Positions 9,075 through 17,810 of a stretch of DNA of 23,894 nt are shown here, piece after piece. The notes below the pieces were generated by a model, which was not told the origin of the DNA, ran no database searches, and saw only the letters and a program-made list of their open reading frames with translations. The stretch covers positions 136,354 through 160,247 of the forward strand of contig VHZZ01000691.1 of the NCBI GenBank assembly GCA_009801015.1. The letters run 5' to 3'. The stretch comes from Silene noctiflora (Eukaryota; Streptophyta; Magnoliopsida; Caryophyllales; Caryophyllaceae). The position numbers were made by a program, and so were the translations under genes. How positions within the stretch are numbered: the first letter of the stretch is position 1; every line of letters begins with the position of its first letter.

Positions 9075-9390
9075 TTCGAAGACGGACATATCCGTCGCAA
9101 GCTGAAAACGGGTCAAATAATATTTAAGTGGGTAGATAAAACTGACCATGTTTTTTTGAATTGAAACTGTCTGAACTAAACTAAACTGAACTAAATGAAG
9201 TTGGACTGAAGTAAGGGTTAATTTGTGAAGAGAAGAGCCGAACTGAACTGAAATCAGTTGAAATTAAGTTAAAAAGAACAGGGCCAAAGCAGAATGCCTA
9301 GGGAGTAGCATTCTCTTTTGTCTTATCTACCCACTTGGTTATAACTTGACCCGTATTCAGTTTGTGACGGATATGCCCGTCTTCAATAAG
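9075..9390. mobile_element. MITE, GACGGA family, copy 3, with a nested MITE
   Basis: The left arm (about 9078-9141: gaagacggacatatccgtcg, caagctgaaaacgggtcaa, aagtgggtagataaaac) pairs with a right arm (about 9319-9386) reading, reverse-complemented, gaagacgggcatatccgtca, caaactgaatacgggtcaa, aagtgggtagataagac. The arms are about 65 bp and closely matched. The space between them is occupied mainly by the Tourist-like insertion at about 9144-9285, which explains the large size. Confidence 0.75.
9144..9285. mobile_element. Tourist/Harbinger-like MITE nested in a GACGGA MITE
   Basis: The left end gaccatgtttttttgaattg and the right end, reverse-complemented ggccctgttctttttaactt, are related terminal repeats. 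Between them the sequence iterates gaactgaactgaa and gaactaaact. It is the inverted counterpart of the repeat at 8164-8346. Because it lies between the arms of another MITE it must be the younger insertion. Target duplication is not clear. Confidence 0.6.
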
Positions 9391-9440
9391 ATTTGCTGAT
9401 GTTTTTAAGTGAATCAAGTGATTATCATTAATTAATTATA

Positions 9441-9538
9441 CTACTTCCACTTTTTTTTTTTATCTTCTTATTTTAATAAAATACTTCTTTACATATAATA
9501 GAGAAATTGGAAGATAAACAAAAGAGCGGAAGAAGTAT
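9441..9538. mobile_element. Stowaway-like MITE, degenerate
   Basis: The left end ctacttccacttttttttt and the right end, reverse-complemented tacttcttccgctcttttg, resemble degenerate CTCCCTCCGTTTC-type Stowaway ends, with similar inner atcttctt/atcttcca. A flanking TA is present on both sides. The interior is AT-rich and about 45 bp long. Confidence 0.5.
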
Positions 9539-9539
9539 T

Positions 9540-10270
9540 TATTTCCGAAAATTTTGTGTCCTTCGGAAGAGCATACTCCTCACACTTAAATCTTTATAAT
9601 ATTTCATTTGGTAGATTGACTTTAGGGATAAGGAGGACGGACACAAGAATTTTCCATTTATTTACAAGTTGTAGAAGCATGCTCTTTAATTGGGAGTGAT
9701 AATAAGACGAGACAACTCACGAGTAACATGAGATCGGTTTGCTCGAGTCAAGCTCAACTCGAGCTTGACCCCATAACTCTCAAGCTCAAATCGAGCAGAC
9801 CATCGAGCTTTTCGAGCCCGAGTTTAGCAACCCTAGGCCCATGCTCAAATTCAATACCACTATTTATTATTTTTTCCTCTTATTTGTGTTTTTGGTCTAA
9901 TTTAGGGACCTAGAGATTGATTCATAGGCCTATAGGTCTTCAGATCCGATACGACCTCTTTCGTACAAATTTCTTATTTGAAACGGTTGTAAGCATTGAA
10001 TAGATCTAACACAATACTAATAGTCAGGTAACTAATACAACAACTACGTTTTTGACTCCGTTTCATGCTTACAACTGTGATACGAATATCGGAATCAATT
10101 TCGGAAAATATGCAAAAGAACCTTACAAAGCCATCCCAATCTAAAATTAGATATGAGAGTTAATAATATCATAGTAAAAATTAACACCAAGGCTACTTAC
10201 AAATTCTTCGTCCGAACATGCCGAATTTTATGTCTTCCTAATCGCTTTTTCCCAAATTTACGATTCCCTA
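9540..10270. other. Spacer downstream of the OB-fold gene, with two repeat remnants
   Basis: An inverted pair gaaaattttgtgtcc (about 9547-9561) and ggacacaagaattttcc (about 9638-9654) marks a small MITE remnant. At about 9738-9832 there is a stretch of CTCGAGC/CAAGCTC motifs ending in gtttagcaaccctag, whose complement looks like one terminus of an iterated-motif hAT element; the other terminus is not found. The 61-codon frame across it translates the repeat. The last 100 bp or so probably include the OB-fold gene's 3' untranslated region. Confidence 0.45.
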
Positions 10271-10432
10271 ATCGCTTTGGCAAAACCAGTATACCAATTA
10301 CCAATTACCCTAATACCCATTAATAAACAAAAGAGAAACCTTCACATAATAATACGAGTACCACATAGTCGAGACAAAGTGGCGAACCCAAAAACTATCT
10401 CCATACTTGCCAATAAATCTACTGCTGAAAGA

Positions 10433-13400
10433 TTACTGTCCCTCCTCGACGACATTAACCAGCTCGTACTCCACCAGTGAGACATTGTTATCCTCATGCA
10501 CATTGAAATTAGCAGGCTGAGTAACCTCAATACGACCCCATTTGTCAACTGCAAGTCTCATGGTATTCTTGTACATGTCGATTTTTGCATTCCGGAGAAT
10601 CACAGTTGTGTCAGGCTTCAAAAGGTCAACTGTGAAATAGACAACAATGAAACATGTAACCAAGGCGCAAACAGAGGAAGTAACATTTCAAAAGATCCAA
10701 TATTGAAACCATTATGGGCACAACAAAATGGAGTGCGAACAATTTATCGTTTTTAGAGATCAGACTTCCATGTATATAAATATCTCATTCACTGGCGGTT
10801 CTTTCTAATAATGTTCTCATTACTATGTCAAACTGCACAATCTATGAGCAGCAAGCGAGCAATGCATAGAAAATTTGCCCCAGTTTTCGTTTCCCTTTTT
10901 GGCAACTCTAATAAACTGCTCAATCGACCAGCATATGATCAGTATTCAAACACTAGTATACCTGATTTCGGTCACTCTTACACACTTACCCTTTCAGACT
11001 GCACACATACAAGTGCCACAAGTCTTCAGATTCAAAATAACTTGAATTGACACGAAGTCTATATTGAAAAATGAGACTTGTGTATGCAGTCTACGGACAA
11101 CAGACCAGACCAACAAGGCAACAAGTCAATTATAGATTTAGAAAATTTCGAGCTTTTATAGTAGAATTGAAGAAAAATTTCGAGCTTTTATAGTAGAATT
11201 TAGAAAATTAGGCCTAAAATCATTAAAAGTCCTACTAAATGTTCATACACGCATCTCTTCCTACTACAGCTGCTTTCACCATGCAAGCCTCTCTTAGTGT
11301 CTATGCTTATGCTTGGAGAAATTTGGGATGATAGAATTGATTACAAAGTCGTACATACCACGTAAGCGACCAAGTCCAAGTAATGTAGGATGCAGGCTGC
11401 ACTGCCGCAGAGTAACACAAGTATATTCTATGTATCCACGCTATTAGCCATATATGTTTTGCATATTGAACAATAACAAAGTTTCACAAACAACATTTTA
11501 GCAAACATCTGCTAGTGCAATCTGCCAAGTTATACAGAGACCTGAAAGCGTAAAGAGCTCCGTGCAACATCAATAACATTACCCCAGTACGTGGCAAGGT
11601 AAGAGGTATCAGATGTACAGTGTACACAAGTCAATGCATACAAAAAGTTCAAATTTACAATCTCATAACATATAAACTATTGTATACTGCTGAAAATAGC
11701 AAAGAACACTTATTTCTCTTTGAAAGTTCAATGGCCAAGGCACCCTTTATTATATCAAATGTTGCATTTTTCATTCATACCATGGTTTTAAACACCATTC
11801 CCCACACCGAAACAGGATCGAGTTAAGAAGGTTCTAAAGTTGAAAGCAACCGCATAATCCATATTGAGCCAATACTGGTTGCATTTATAGCAAAACGAAA
11901 AGGATCACTCAGAATGGAGACTAAATACTACATCGGAGTTTCATGTACAATCCCAACATATCATCCAAATTACACAAAAGCTGTACCTAAGTTCATAAGG
12001 TTGATGACCTCCACCAATTATGGATGACTAATCAATCAATTGTGCCCAAAACTCCCTCCGTCTCAATCATTTATTCGCCTTTTTTATTCTTTTTTAGAAG
12101 TATTTTAATCAACAATAAATAAACAATTGAGGAGCAGGAGTATAACATTTACCAGACGAAAATTTGAGCAATGACTTTATTTGAATAACTTCTTATCAAG
12201 TTTAGGAGTATATACTACATAATTAAAAAAGGGTTGTACTTTTTCACATACGAGATTTACTCTTTCACATACGTTTTTTACGATTTTACCCTTGTCATTT
12301 TTCCAGTCTTCCTCACTCAAAATTAATTACCTACTCCTTCTCCATCATCGACATACGCACATACCATACCCTCTGACACTTCGGCGTCCTCTGTCCGACT
12401 TTCCCCTGTTCCGGTCAGTTGGTCACCACAAACTCGCACCAGCCACCGCATTAATATAATGAGTTTCCTATGTGAATATCATGATACTAGTGTCGTCTTA
12501 ATCTTTCTATGATCATGTTATTTGTGTTTATTGCTTTTCAAATACCGGAAATTACATGTACGAATCAGTTCATTAGAGATGACGATGCATGCNTAATGGT
12601 CGCGGCAGCGGGGCGTGATTAGCAGCATCTGGAAATTGTGGCAGTATGACGCTATTACTTATCATGAGACTGAATTGCATCTCTTTTTCATTTCCAATAA
12701 TTTGACTTAATTTTAACGAATTGGCTTTTAATTTTGTTTAGCGTATTTGATAATTGATCAGCAAGAATCGCATTAACATTATCATCCACCGTGCTTGCCA
12801 TCACGAACCACCACCAAACCTAATTTAATTAATTAGAAAAAAACATAACGAGCCCTAATTTCATCTTTTAACAAACAATCAAAATTTGACTAAATAATAT
12901 TCAATAAATAATTGATAAACAAGTAAATTACTTTATGAATTGAAGAATTATGATCCATTGTTCAACCCTTTGGAGCAATTAAATTAGATTTTAGGAAAAT
13001 GTTGATTTAGGGGTTCATTTGGTAAGGTTTTAGGTCAAAGGGTATTAAATGGAAAGTTAATGAAAAAGTGTATGTGAAAAAGTAAAGTTCGTATGTGAAA
13101 AAGTAATTCCGTTAAAAAAAACCCAATGCTACAAGCTAGTACTATAAATAGCACAGAAATACATCATAAAAATCCCCCTTTTTGGAAAACAATCAGTGTT
13201 CGAAACAAACATGATACATATAACCCCAATTCCTGATCAAAATCAACAACATACAGCTAACTACAAACACAGTAAGGGCTCCCGAACACCTAACACAAAT
13301 AACCCTTTCCCTGATCACAATCAACGACATACAGCCAACTACAAACACAGGCTCCTGAAAGCCATAACACAAATCACCCCAATTTATAACAATCAACAAC

Positions 13401-14379
13401 ATACAGTTACTTAAAATTGTGCAAACACAATTAGGGTTCTCGAACACTATAACACACATCACCCCGATCCCTAACAACAATCAGTGAATCAACAACACAC
13501 AGCTCTCTGCCACTCTACAATCACAATTAGGGTTCCAGAGCAACATAACACTAATAACCCCAATTCCTAACAACAACATACCGCTAACTACAACCTATAA
13601 TTCTAAAAACACAATTAGGGTTCTCGAATACTATAACACACAACACCCCGATCCCTAACAACAATCAGTGAATCAACAACACACAGCTCTCTGCCACTCT
13701 ACAATCACAATTAGGGTTCCAGAGCAACATAACACTAATAACCCCAATTCCTAACAACAACATACCGCTAACTACAAACACAATTAAGATTCCGGAACAA
13801 CATAACTCTAACCATCCCAATTTCTGAAAACAATCAACAACATACAGTCACCTATAATTCTAAAAACACAATTAGGGTTCTCAAATTATAGCACAAATCA
13901 CCCCTTTCCAATTCCTAAAAACAATCAACAACATACAGCTACCTACAAACACAATTAGGGTCAAATCAACCTAATTTTGGAGAACAATCAACAATACACA
14001 GCTAATTACAAACACAATTAGGGTTAAATCACCTCAATTTCTAACAACATTCAACAACATACACCTAACTACAAACACAATTAGGGTTTCCAATTCAAAA
14101 CAAAATTAAAAACACAAACTTGAGAAATTGCACAATACCTTGATCATTACGAGCAGTAAAAATGATAGTACCCGTTTCATCCCCAACAATACACTCCGCA
14201 ATACGAGTATTCGGAACATTTGGCGAAACCGTGGTTCGACCAACACGCTTAAGAACAGTGTTCGATGAGACGACTTTGACGGTTAATGTGTGACCGGAAG
14301 TCATAGGTTTCAATTGATTAATCTTAATGAATGTTGGTTTCCTTAATGGTGGTCTTGTAGTTTGATTTTGGGACGCCAT
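10433..14379 (-). CDS. OB-fold single-strand nucleic-acid-binding protein, SOSS-B/SSB1-like (At4g28440-like)
   Basis: Two exons, complement(10433..10629, 14139..14379), encode 145 residues; the family member I remember in Arabidopsis is of similar length. The ATG at 14379 opens MASQNQTTRPPLRKPTFIKI, then a single OB fold: HTLTVKVVSSN at 30-40, IAECIVGDETGTIIFTARND at 60-79, VILRNAKIDMYKNTMRLAVD from about 89, and NVSLVEYELVNVVEEGQ at the end. The donor AAG|GTATTG and acceptor TTTCACAG|TTGACC join in phase 1 to give RNDQ-VDLLKP, as in plant relatives. Family knowledge: single-OB proteins related to hSSB1/SOSS-B bind single-stranded DNA or RNA. A nuclear role in DNA maintenance is inference, since plant members are little characterised. 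A telo-box lies 34 bp upstream of the ATG. The 3509-bp intron is heavily loaded with repeats. Gene structure is near certain; function is moderate. Confidence 0.93.
10640..12045. other. 3' part of the OB-fold gene intron
   Basis: The stretch is intronic for the minus-strand gene. It has less obvious transposon structure than the rest. Plus-strand frames of 68-86 codons (for example 10811-11050, 11620-11826) carry no recognisable motif and no matching context, so they are not called. A 27-bp sequence (aaaatttcgagcttttatag followed by tagaatt) is repeated exactly at 11142-11168 and 11174-11200. Confidence 0.5.
12052..12140. mobile_element. Stowaway MITE (89 bp), OB-fold gene intron
   Basis: The left end ctccctccgtctcaatcatt followed by tattc is a classic plant Stowaway terminus. 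The right end aataaacaattgaggagcag followed by gag is its inverted partner with some divergence. TA follows the right end at 12141. The interior contains the usual AT-rich core. It lies in the intron, and no coding effect is expected. Confidence 0.75.
12233..13111. mobile_element. Mutator-like non-autonomous element (about 0.88 kb), OB-fold gene intron
   Basis: The left end has tactttttcacatacgagat, tttactctttcacatacg, then gattttaccctt. The right end read on the minus strand has tactttttcacatacgaact, ttactttttcacatac, then taatacccttt. This is an inverted repeat of about 65-75 bp, each arm holding two copies of the CTTTTTCACATACG motif. The flanks ttaaaaaag and ttaaaaaaa would be a 9-bp duplication with one mismatch, which fits the Mutator superfamily. 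The interior has no frame that I recognise and contains one N at 12593. Borders are uncertain by a few bases. Confidence 0.7.
13215..14092. repeat. Minisatellite, about 11 diverged units of 62-95 bp, OB-fold gene intron
   Basis: Units follow the pattern caacaacatacagctaacta, caaacacaattagggttc, then (t/c)gaacaacataacacaa and accccaattcctaacaacaa. The anchor aattagggttc, exact or degenerate, recurs near 13275, 13349, 13433, 13529, 13617, 13713, 13786, 13873, 13957, 14019 and 14083. Two 163-bp blocks (13431-13593 and 13615-13777) differ at only about two positions, so a two-unit block of 184 bp duplicated recently. The array ends about 45 bp from the exon 1 splice donor. Open frames of 72 and 95 codons within it are repeat by-products. 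Confidence 0.88.
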
Positions 14380-14412
14380 TGTTGATTGATTGCGAAGGTT
14401 TTTGCAAGGAAG

Positions 14413-14430
14413 AAACCCTAAACCCCTAAA
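14413..14430. promoter_or_regulatory. Telo-box in the OB-fold gene leader or promoter
   Basis: The exact telo-box AAACCCTAA occupies 14413-14421 and is followed by a degenerate second copy (aacccctaaa). It lies 34 bp upstream of the ATG, probably in the 5' untranslated region. Telo-boxes are known plant cis-elements common in translation and DNA replication genes. A second exact copy in inverse orientation (ttagggttt, 14081-14089) lies just inside the intron at the end of the minisatellite. Confidence 0.6.
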
Positions 14431-14439
14431 ATGATTGCA

Positions 14440-15028
14440 GAGAAGGAAATGTTTCACTTGGATACTTGACTCTTGTTTTATGGTCTCGGCCGAACCGTCT
14501 AATAGCAAGTTTAAAAGGTTTTTAAAATCGGAATCTCAAATACCCGACATCCTCACTTCCCAAATGTTTTAGAATCGAATTTGTTACCTAAATGTCCAAG
14601 TTCGAGTACCATTTACAACAAAAAAACAAGGTGTTTTTAATTTCGACTTGATTCGTTAACATTTTTAATGAAATAATCACGAACATTTTTCAAATTTGAG
14701 TTCTTGATGTGCTTCCTTAAGATAAACCGTAAAAAATACGTAGTTATTTAGGAGTATAGTTATTTTTATTATTTTTCGTATAGTTATGATCAAAGTTTGA
14801 GACTTTTTAGTTTTTTTCGCACTAAAAGGCATCATCCATGCATGTGGGGTGTTATTTATGCTTAGGAAGTGCCTGAACCTAGCCCAACCGATCATGCCGG
14901 GAAGATTCCATGGCGTTTGCATCTATATAAGTTGTCATTGTACATCGAGGTTTTGATCCTGCGTAAATGGAACTTAAATAACAATACTGTAGTAAACTGA
15001 AAGAGAAACAACAAACAAGTAGCAAGTA
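14440..15028. other. Spacer between the aminotransferase 3' end and the OB-fold gene
   Basis: The stretch should hold the aminotransferase 3' untranslated region on its right and the OB-fold promoter on its left. An 81-codon minus-strand frame at 14677-14922 shows no domain and is not called. No TATA box or repeat can be placed with confidence. Confidence 0.4.
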
Positions 15029-17060
15029 CTATTCATAAGGAACTGGAATCCTGTGAGTTTCCGGTCCATCTGCCATATCGTTCCATAGCAGATCTGAGAG
15101 TTCCAGTGTTAGACTTCCCACCTTTCCTGCAATAGTTGTTGGCTCATTAGTAATTTAGTATGTAGTAGACTTAATTTGAGTATCAATTACTCTGAAAATG
15201 AAACGGGTTATGCTAACGGCTGTAAAGGGATCCCTGAGGGCAGTGTTGACGGGAAGGGTTTCAAACTAGATCATGAGTACCAGAATATCAGTGTACCACC
15301 CCCTAATCTCATCTGTGTACCCAGGAACTGAAACTGCAAAAATCTCGACTGCTCCTGAGAGGTCCCTTTTTATAGAGCCAATACGTGTAGAAGAGAATTG
15401 TCCGGATTAGGCTTGCAGAAGGTTTTCACACCAACTGAGAGCACTACATTGAACTTAAGGGGGACAATATGTATCTAAATAAATTGCAACAGAAAAACGC
15501 GGAAGATTCTGAAGCTCCTAACATGCATATGATGAGGATAGCAAATTACCATTTCCAATCGGATGTCCATCCCAAGTGATGATGGGTACCACTGGGAGTG
15601 TACTTCCAACAAACATCATCTCAGAAGCTGATTTTCCGTCCTCCTTTGAGATATGAACCGTTTTCACTGCTTTAAGCCGCCCTTGCTCAACCAACTTAGG
15701 TGCAAGTTCTAGAAGTCTCTTAGCTGTACATCCACCAAGGATCTTATCAAACGGAGGCATAACAAGCTCATTCTCATTGTTTATAAAGGCAACATTGACA
15801 TTCGGACCCTCTGCAATAAACCCGTTCTCATCAACCCAAATAGAGGCAAATGCTCCTTTCTCTTCCGCTTCCATTTGTGCAAGGACATTGGGAAGGTAGT
15901 TAACATTTTTCATTGTAGCAAAGAGCGGAGACTTCATAGGAATGGATGATGTTAAAACTTTAACTCCGTCTCTATTCTGTAAGAAATCCTCTTTGATGGC
16001 TATGGCGTAGAAAGCTGATGCCGGACAACCTGAAGGAGACAGCGCGAAATTTCCTGGCCCCGCACTTAGCCAATATCGCAGGGTTCCTTTCTTGCAATTT
16101 GATTTTGCTGCCAATTGGATGAGAATGGTACGAAGTGTTGATCGGGGAAATGGAGGTTTTATTTTTGCTAGTGCAGCTGACCTTAGGAAGCGGTCTAGAT
16201 GCGCATCAAGCTCGTAAATATACCTGCAGAGAAAGAAGTAAATCATCAAGGTGAACAGTACAGTAACATTTCCTATGTCTCAAGAGCTACCGCCTACACC
16301 TACAGATCGGGTAATTTTGAATCAGAAGTGGAATATGAGTTACAGTCACAGTAGTATGACTTACCCATCGAATAGAATGGCAGTGTCAAATACACCATGC
16401 CCTCGATGAACCGTGTGATCGTCTATAGGTATCATCATCATAGCCGGGTCAAGAATAATACCACCAAAGATGCTAGAATACATTGCAGCATACGGTTGGT
16501 CTTTCGCTTTCTTCCACTTTTCATTTAGCTTTTCTAGTAACTGATCCAAGATTCCAAGAGAAGATACACAGGCAGAATATGTAACATACAGTAGCAAACC
16601 AAGCACAAAGTTCTTAAACACTTCAGCAGTAAATCAAGGGCCAATGGTCAGTAAAAAATACAGATGACCAGAAATCGAATTTAACACAGATATTAGCGCC
16701 AGGTATTGGTTGAGACTAACGAGAGTATAAAAGGCCTCTAACCATCAGCTTAAGCTTTTAGTGAGTCGGTTCCTTGGCATAGTATCAAAACCAGTGTGAC
16801 AAAAAAGCTCACGGTCACGGGTTCAAATCTCACTTGTCAGTAGTCACTACCCCTCCTTTCTAAAGTGGAATATTAGCGCCAGGTATTGGTTGAGTCGGTT
16901 CCTCGACAAAAAGTCAATCCAGAACACTTGCAATAGATTTCAATTATGGATATTATGAACAATAGAAAACTGCAGTGGGTTTTGGGGTAATTACCTCAGA
17001 AGAAGATGAAAAGACATGAACTTTTGATTCTTCACCATTGAAACCTTGTGTTTCAGCCAT
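15029..17060 (-). CDS. Class IV PLP-dependent aminotransferase (D-amino-acid / branched-chain aminotransferase-like, At5g27410/At3g05190 type)
   Basis: Four exons, complement(15029..15126, 15550..16223, 16365..16540, 16995..17060), total 1014 bp and 337 residues. All introns are GT-AG and phases close. The protein opens MAETQGFNGEESKVHVFSSS, then LLEKLNEKWKKAKDQPY, AMYSSIFGGIILDP near 41-54, and IPIDDHTVHRGHGVFDTAI at 59-77. RYWLSAGPGNFALSPSG lies near 130-146. The likely PLP-binding lysine is K186 in FATMKNVNYLPNVL, and the class IV signature EGPNVNVAF begins at E219. The C-terminus is IPVPYE. Family knowledge: fold-type IV PLP enzymes transaminate D- or branched-chain amino acids, or act as aminodeoxychorismate lyase. 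The sequence matches a plant subgroup annotated only as D-amino-acid aminotransferase-like or BCAT-like, so the substrate is unknown. No obvious transit peptide is seen, suggesting the cytosol (inference). Intron 1 carries a repeat insertion at 16690-16894. Confidence 0.95.
16690..16894 (+). repeat. tRNA-like repeat insertion flanked by a 25-bp exact direct repeat, aminotransferase intron 1
   Basis: The 25-bp sequence atattagcgccaggtattgg followed by ttgag occurs exactly at 16690-16714 and 16870-16894. Between them lies a 155-bp stretch containing catcagcttaagctttta, gtgagtcggttccttggca, tagtatcaaaaccag and a B-box-like GGTTCAAATCTC at 16820-16831. The layout resembles a tRNA-derived SINE or a small element with a tRNA-binding-type site (compare TGGTATCAGAGC of LTR elements). 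The sequence just after the second repeat (tcggttcctcgaca) again resembles the internal gtcggttccttggca, so a tandem or nested history is possible. Confidence 0.6.
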
Positions 17061-17214
17061 TGCAGTTAATTAACCACCTTCCTTCAAACAAATATTACCA
17101 CTAGTTTTTAATCACTAAAATAGAAAAGAAGATACCTTAAGAAGTGTTTTCTTTTTTTGGTAAGATCGAGTCTAGTATAGAATAAGACCGTCTTACTGGA
17201 TAACATACACAACT

Positions 17215-17238
17215 ACCGTTATAAAAGTATATAACGGT
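17215..17238. promoter_or_regulatory. Palindrome with AACGG cores upstream of the aminotransferase gene
   Basis: The arms accgttata (17215-17223) and tataacggt (17230-17238) pair perfectly with a 6-nt spacer, about 155 bp upstream of the start codon. Each arm holds an AACGG core; tataacggtca matches 10 of 11 positions of the plant MSA element consensus YCYAACGGYYA bound by three-repeat MYB factors. A regulatory role is inference only; the adjacent SINE may have brought it in. Confidence 0.3.
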
Positions 17239-17320
17239 CATGAGATGTGGTGCTCATGAGTAGTCATGACCTGGGTTCAAATTCCGTCAGCATCAAAATC
17301 GCCCTTGTGGGGCTCCCTTT
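17231..17320 (+). repeat. tRNA-like SINE fragment, copy 2
   Basis: A B-box-like GGTTCAAATTCC lies at 17274-17285, preceded about 30 bp upstream by a weak A-box-like tggtgctcatgag. The segment tcatgacctgggttcaaatt followed by ccgtcagcatcaaaatcgcc is shared with 8717-8770. It lies in the spacer between the PPR stop codon and the aminotransferase start. No tail or duplication was defined. Confidence 0.55.
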
Positions 17321-17810
17321 GCACCGGAAAATGAAAATATAAAACACTTGTGGTACATATATAAAATTTGCTCTCATTGTGATTTTCGTCCTTGTGGTTT
17401 GGCACCGATAAAAAGTCCATTTTACAATTAATAGTGTGACACGATTTAGACGAAATGTCTAATAAGTCCACTGAAACGATTTAACGTATTCACAAGCGTT
17501 TAAACGCTCACTTTTTATTTACGAAATAGAGCTTATTCTGTAACTATATCAGCATTACATTCTGTAACTGATTTTGCAGCTGGGTATAAACTTTACCATT
17601 ACATTCTGCAGAATTACAGTAGTATGGTACAATAATGGTACTATATCAGCATTTTCCTCGGCTATAGACATACGCAAATTCTCAACCGTCACAAGGGAGA
17701 CCAACTAGACTTACAGGCTTACAGCCGAAGTCTCAAAACCTGCACAGTAAATGTTTAAAAGAATCTAACAGTAAAAATTCTTCCTGAATCCTGAAGTCAT
17801 TAGAAATCCA

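Larger units (their letters stand above)
17061..17810. other. Spacer between PPR stop and aminotransferase start
   Basis: This 750-bp stretch holds the PPR 3' untranslated region (right side) and the aminotransferase promoter (left side), plus the SINE fragment at 17231-17320 and the palindrome at 17215-17238. The 64-codon minus frame at 17277-17471 overlaps the SINE fragment and has no recognisable motif. No TATA box can be assigned securely. Confidence 0.45.

Noticed and set aside
12233-13111. Gene fragment captured by the Mutator-like element (Pack-MULE)
   Set aside because: The interior has a slightly less AT-rich part near 12340-12450, but I could not recognise any protein in the frames; a protein-level search would be needed to show capture.
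13193-13480. 95-codon minus frame and 72-codon plus frame within the minisatellite
   Set aside because: Both follow the minisatellite repeat, sit within the OB-fold gene intron and carry no recognisable domain.
14677-14922. 81-codon minus-strand frame between the aminotransferase and OB-fold genes
   Set aside because: No domain, no splice context, lysine/isoleucine-rich as expected from AT-rich DNA.
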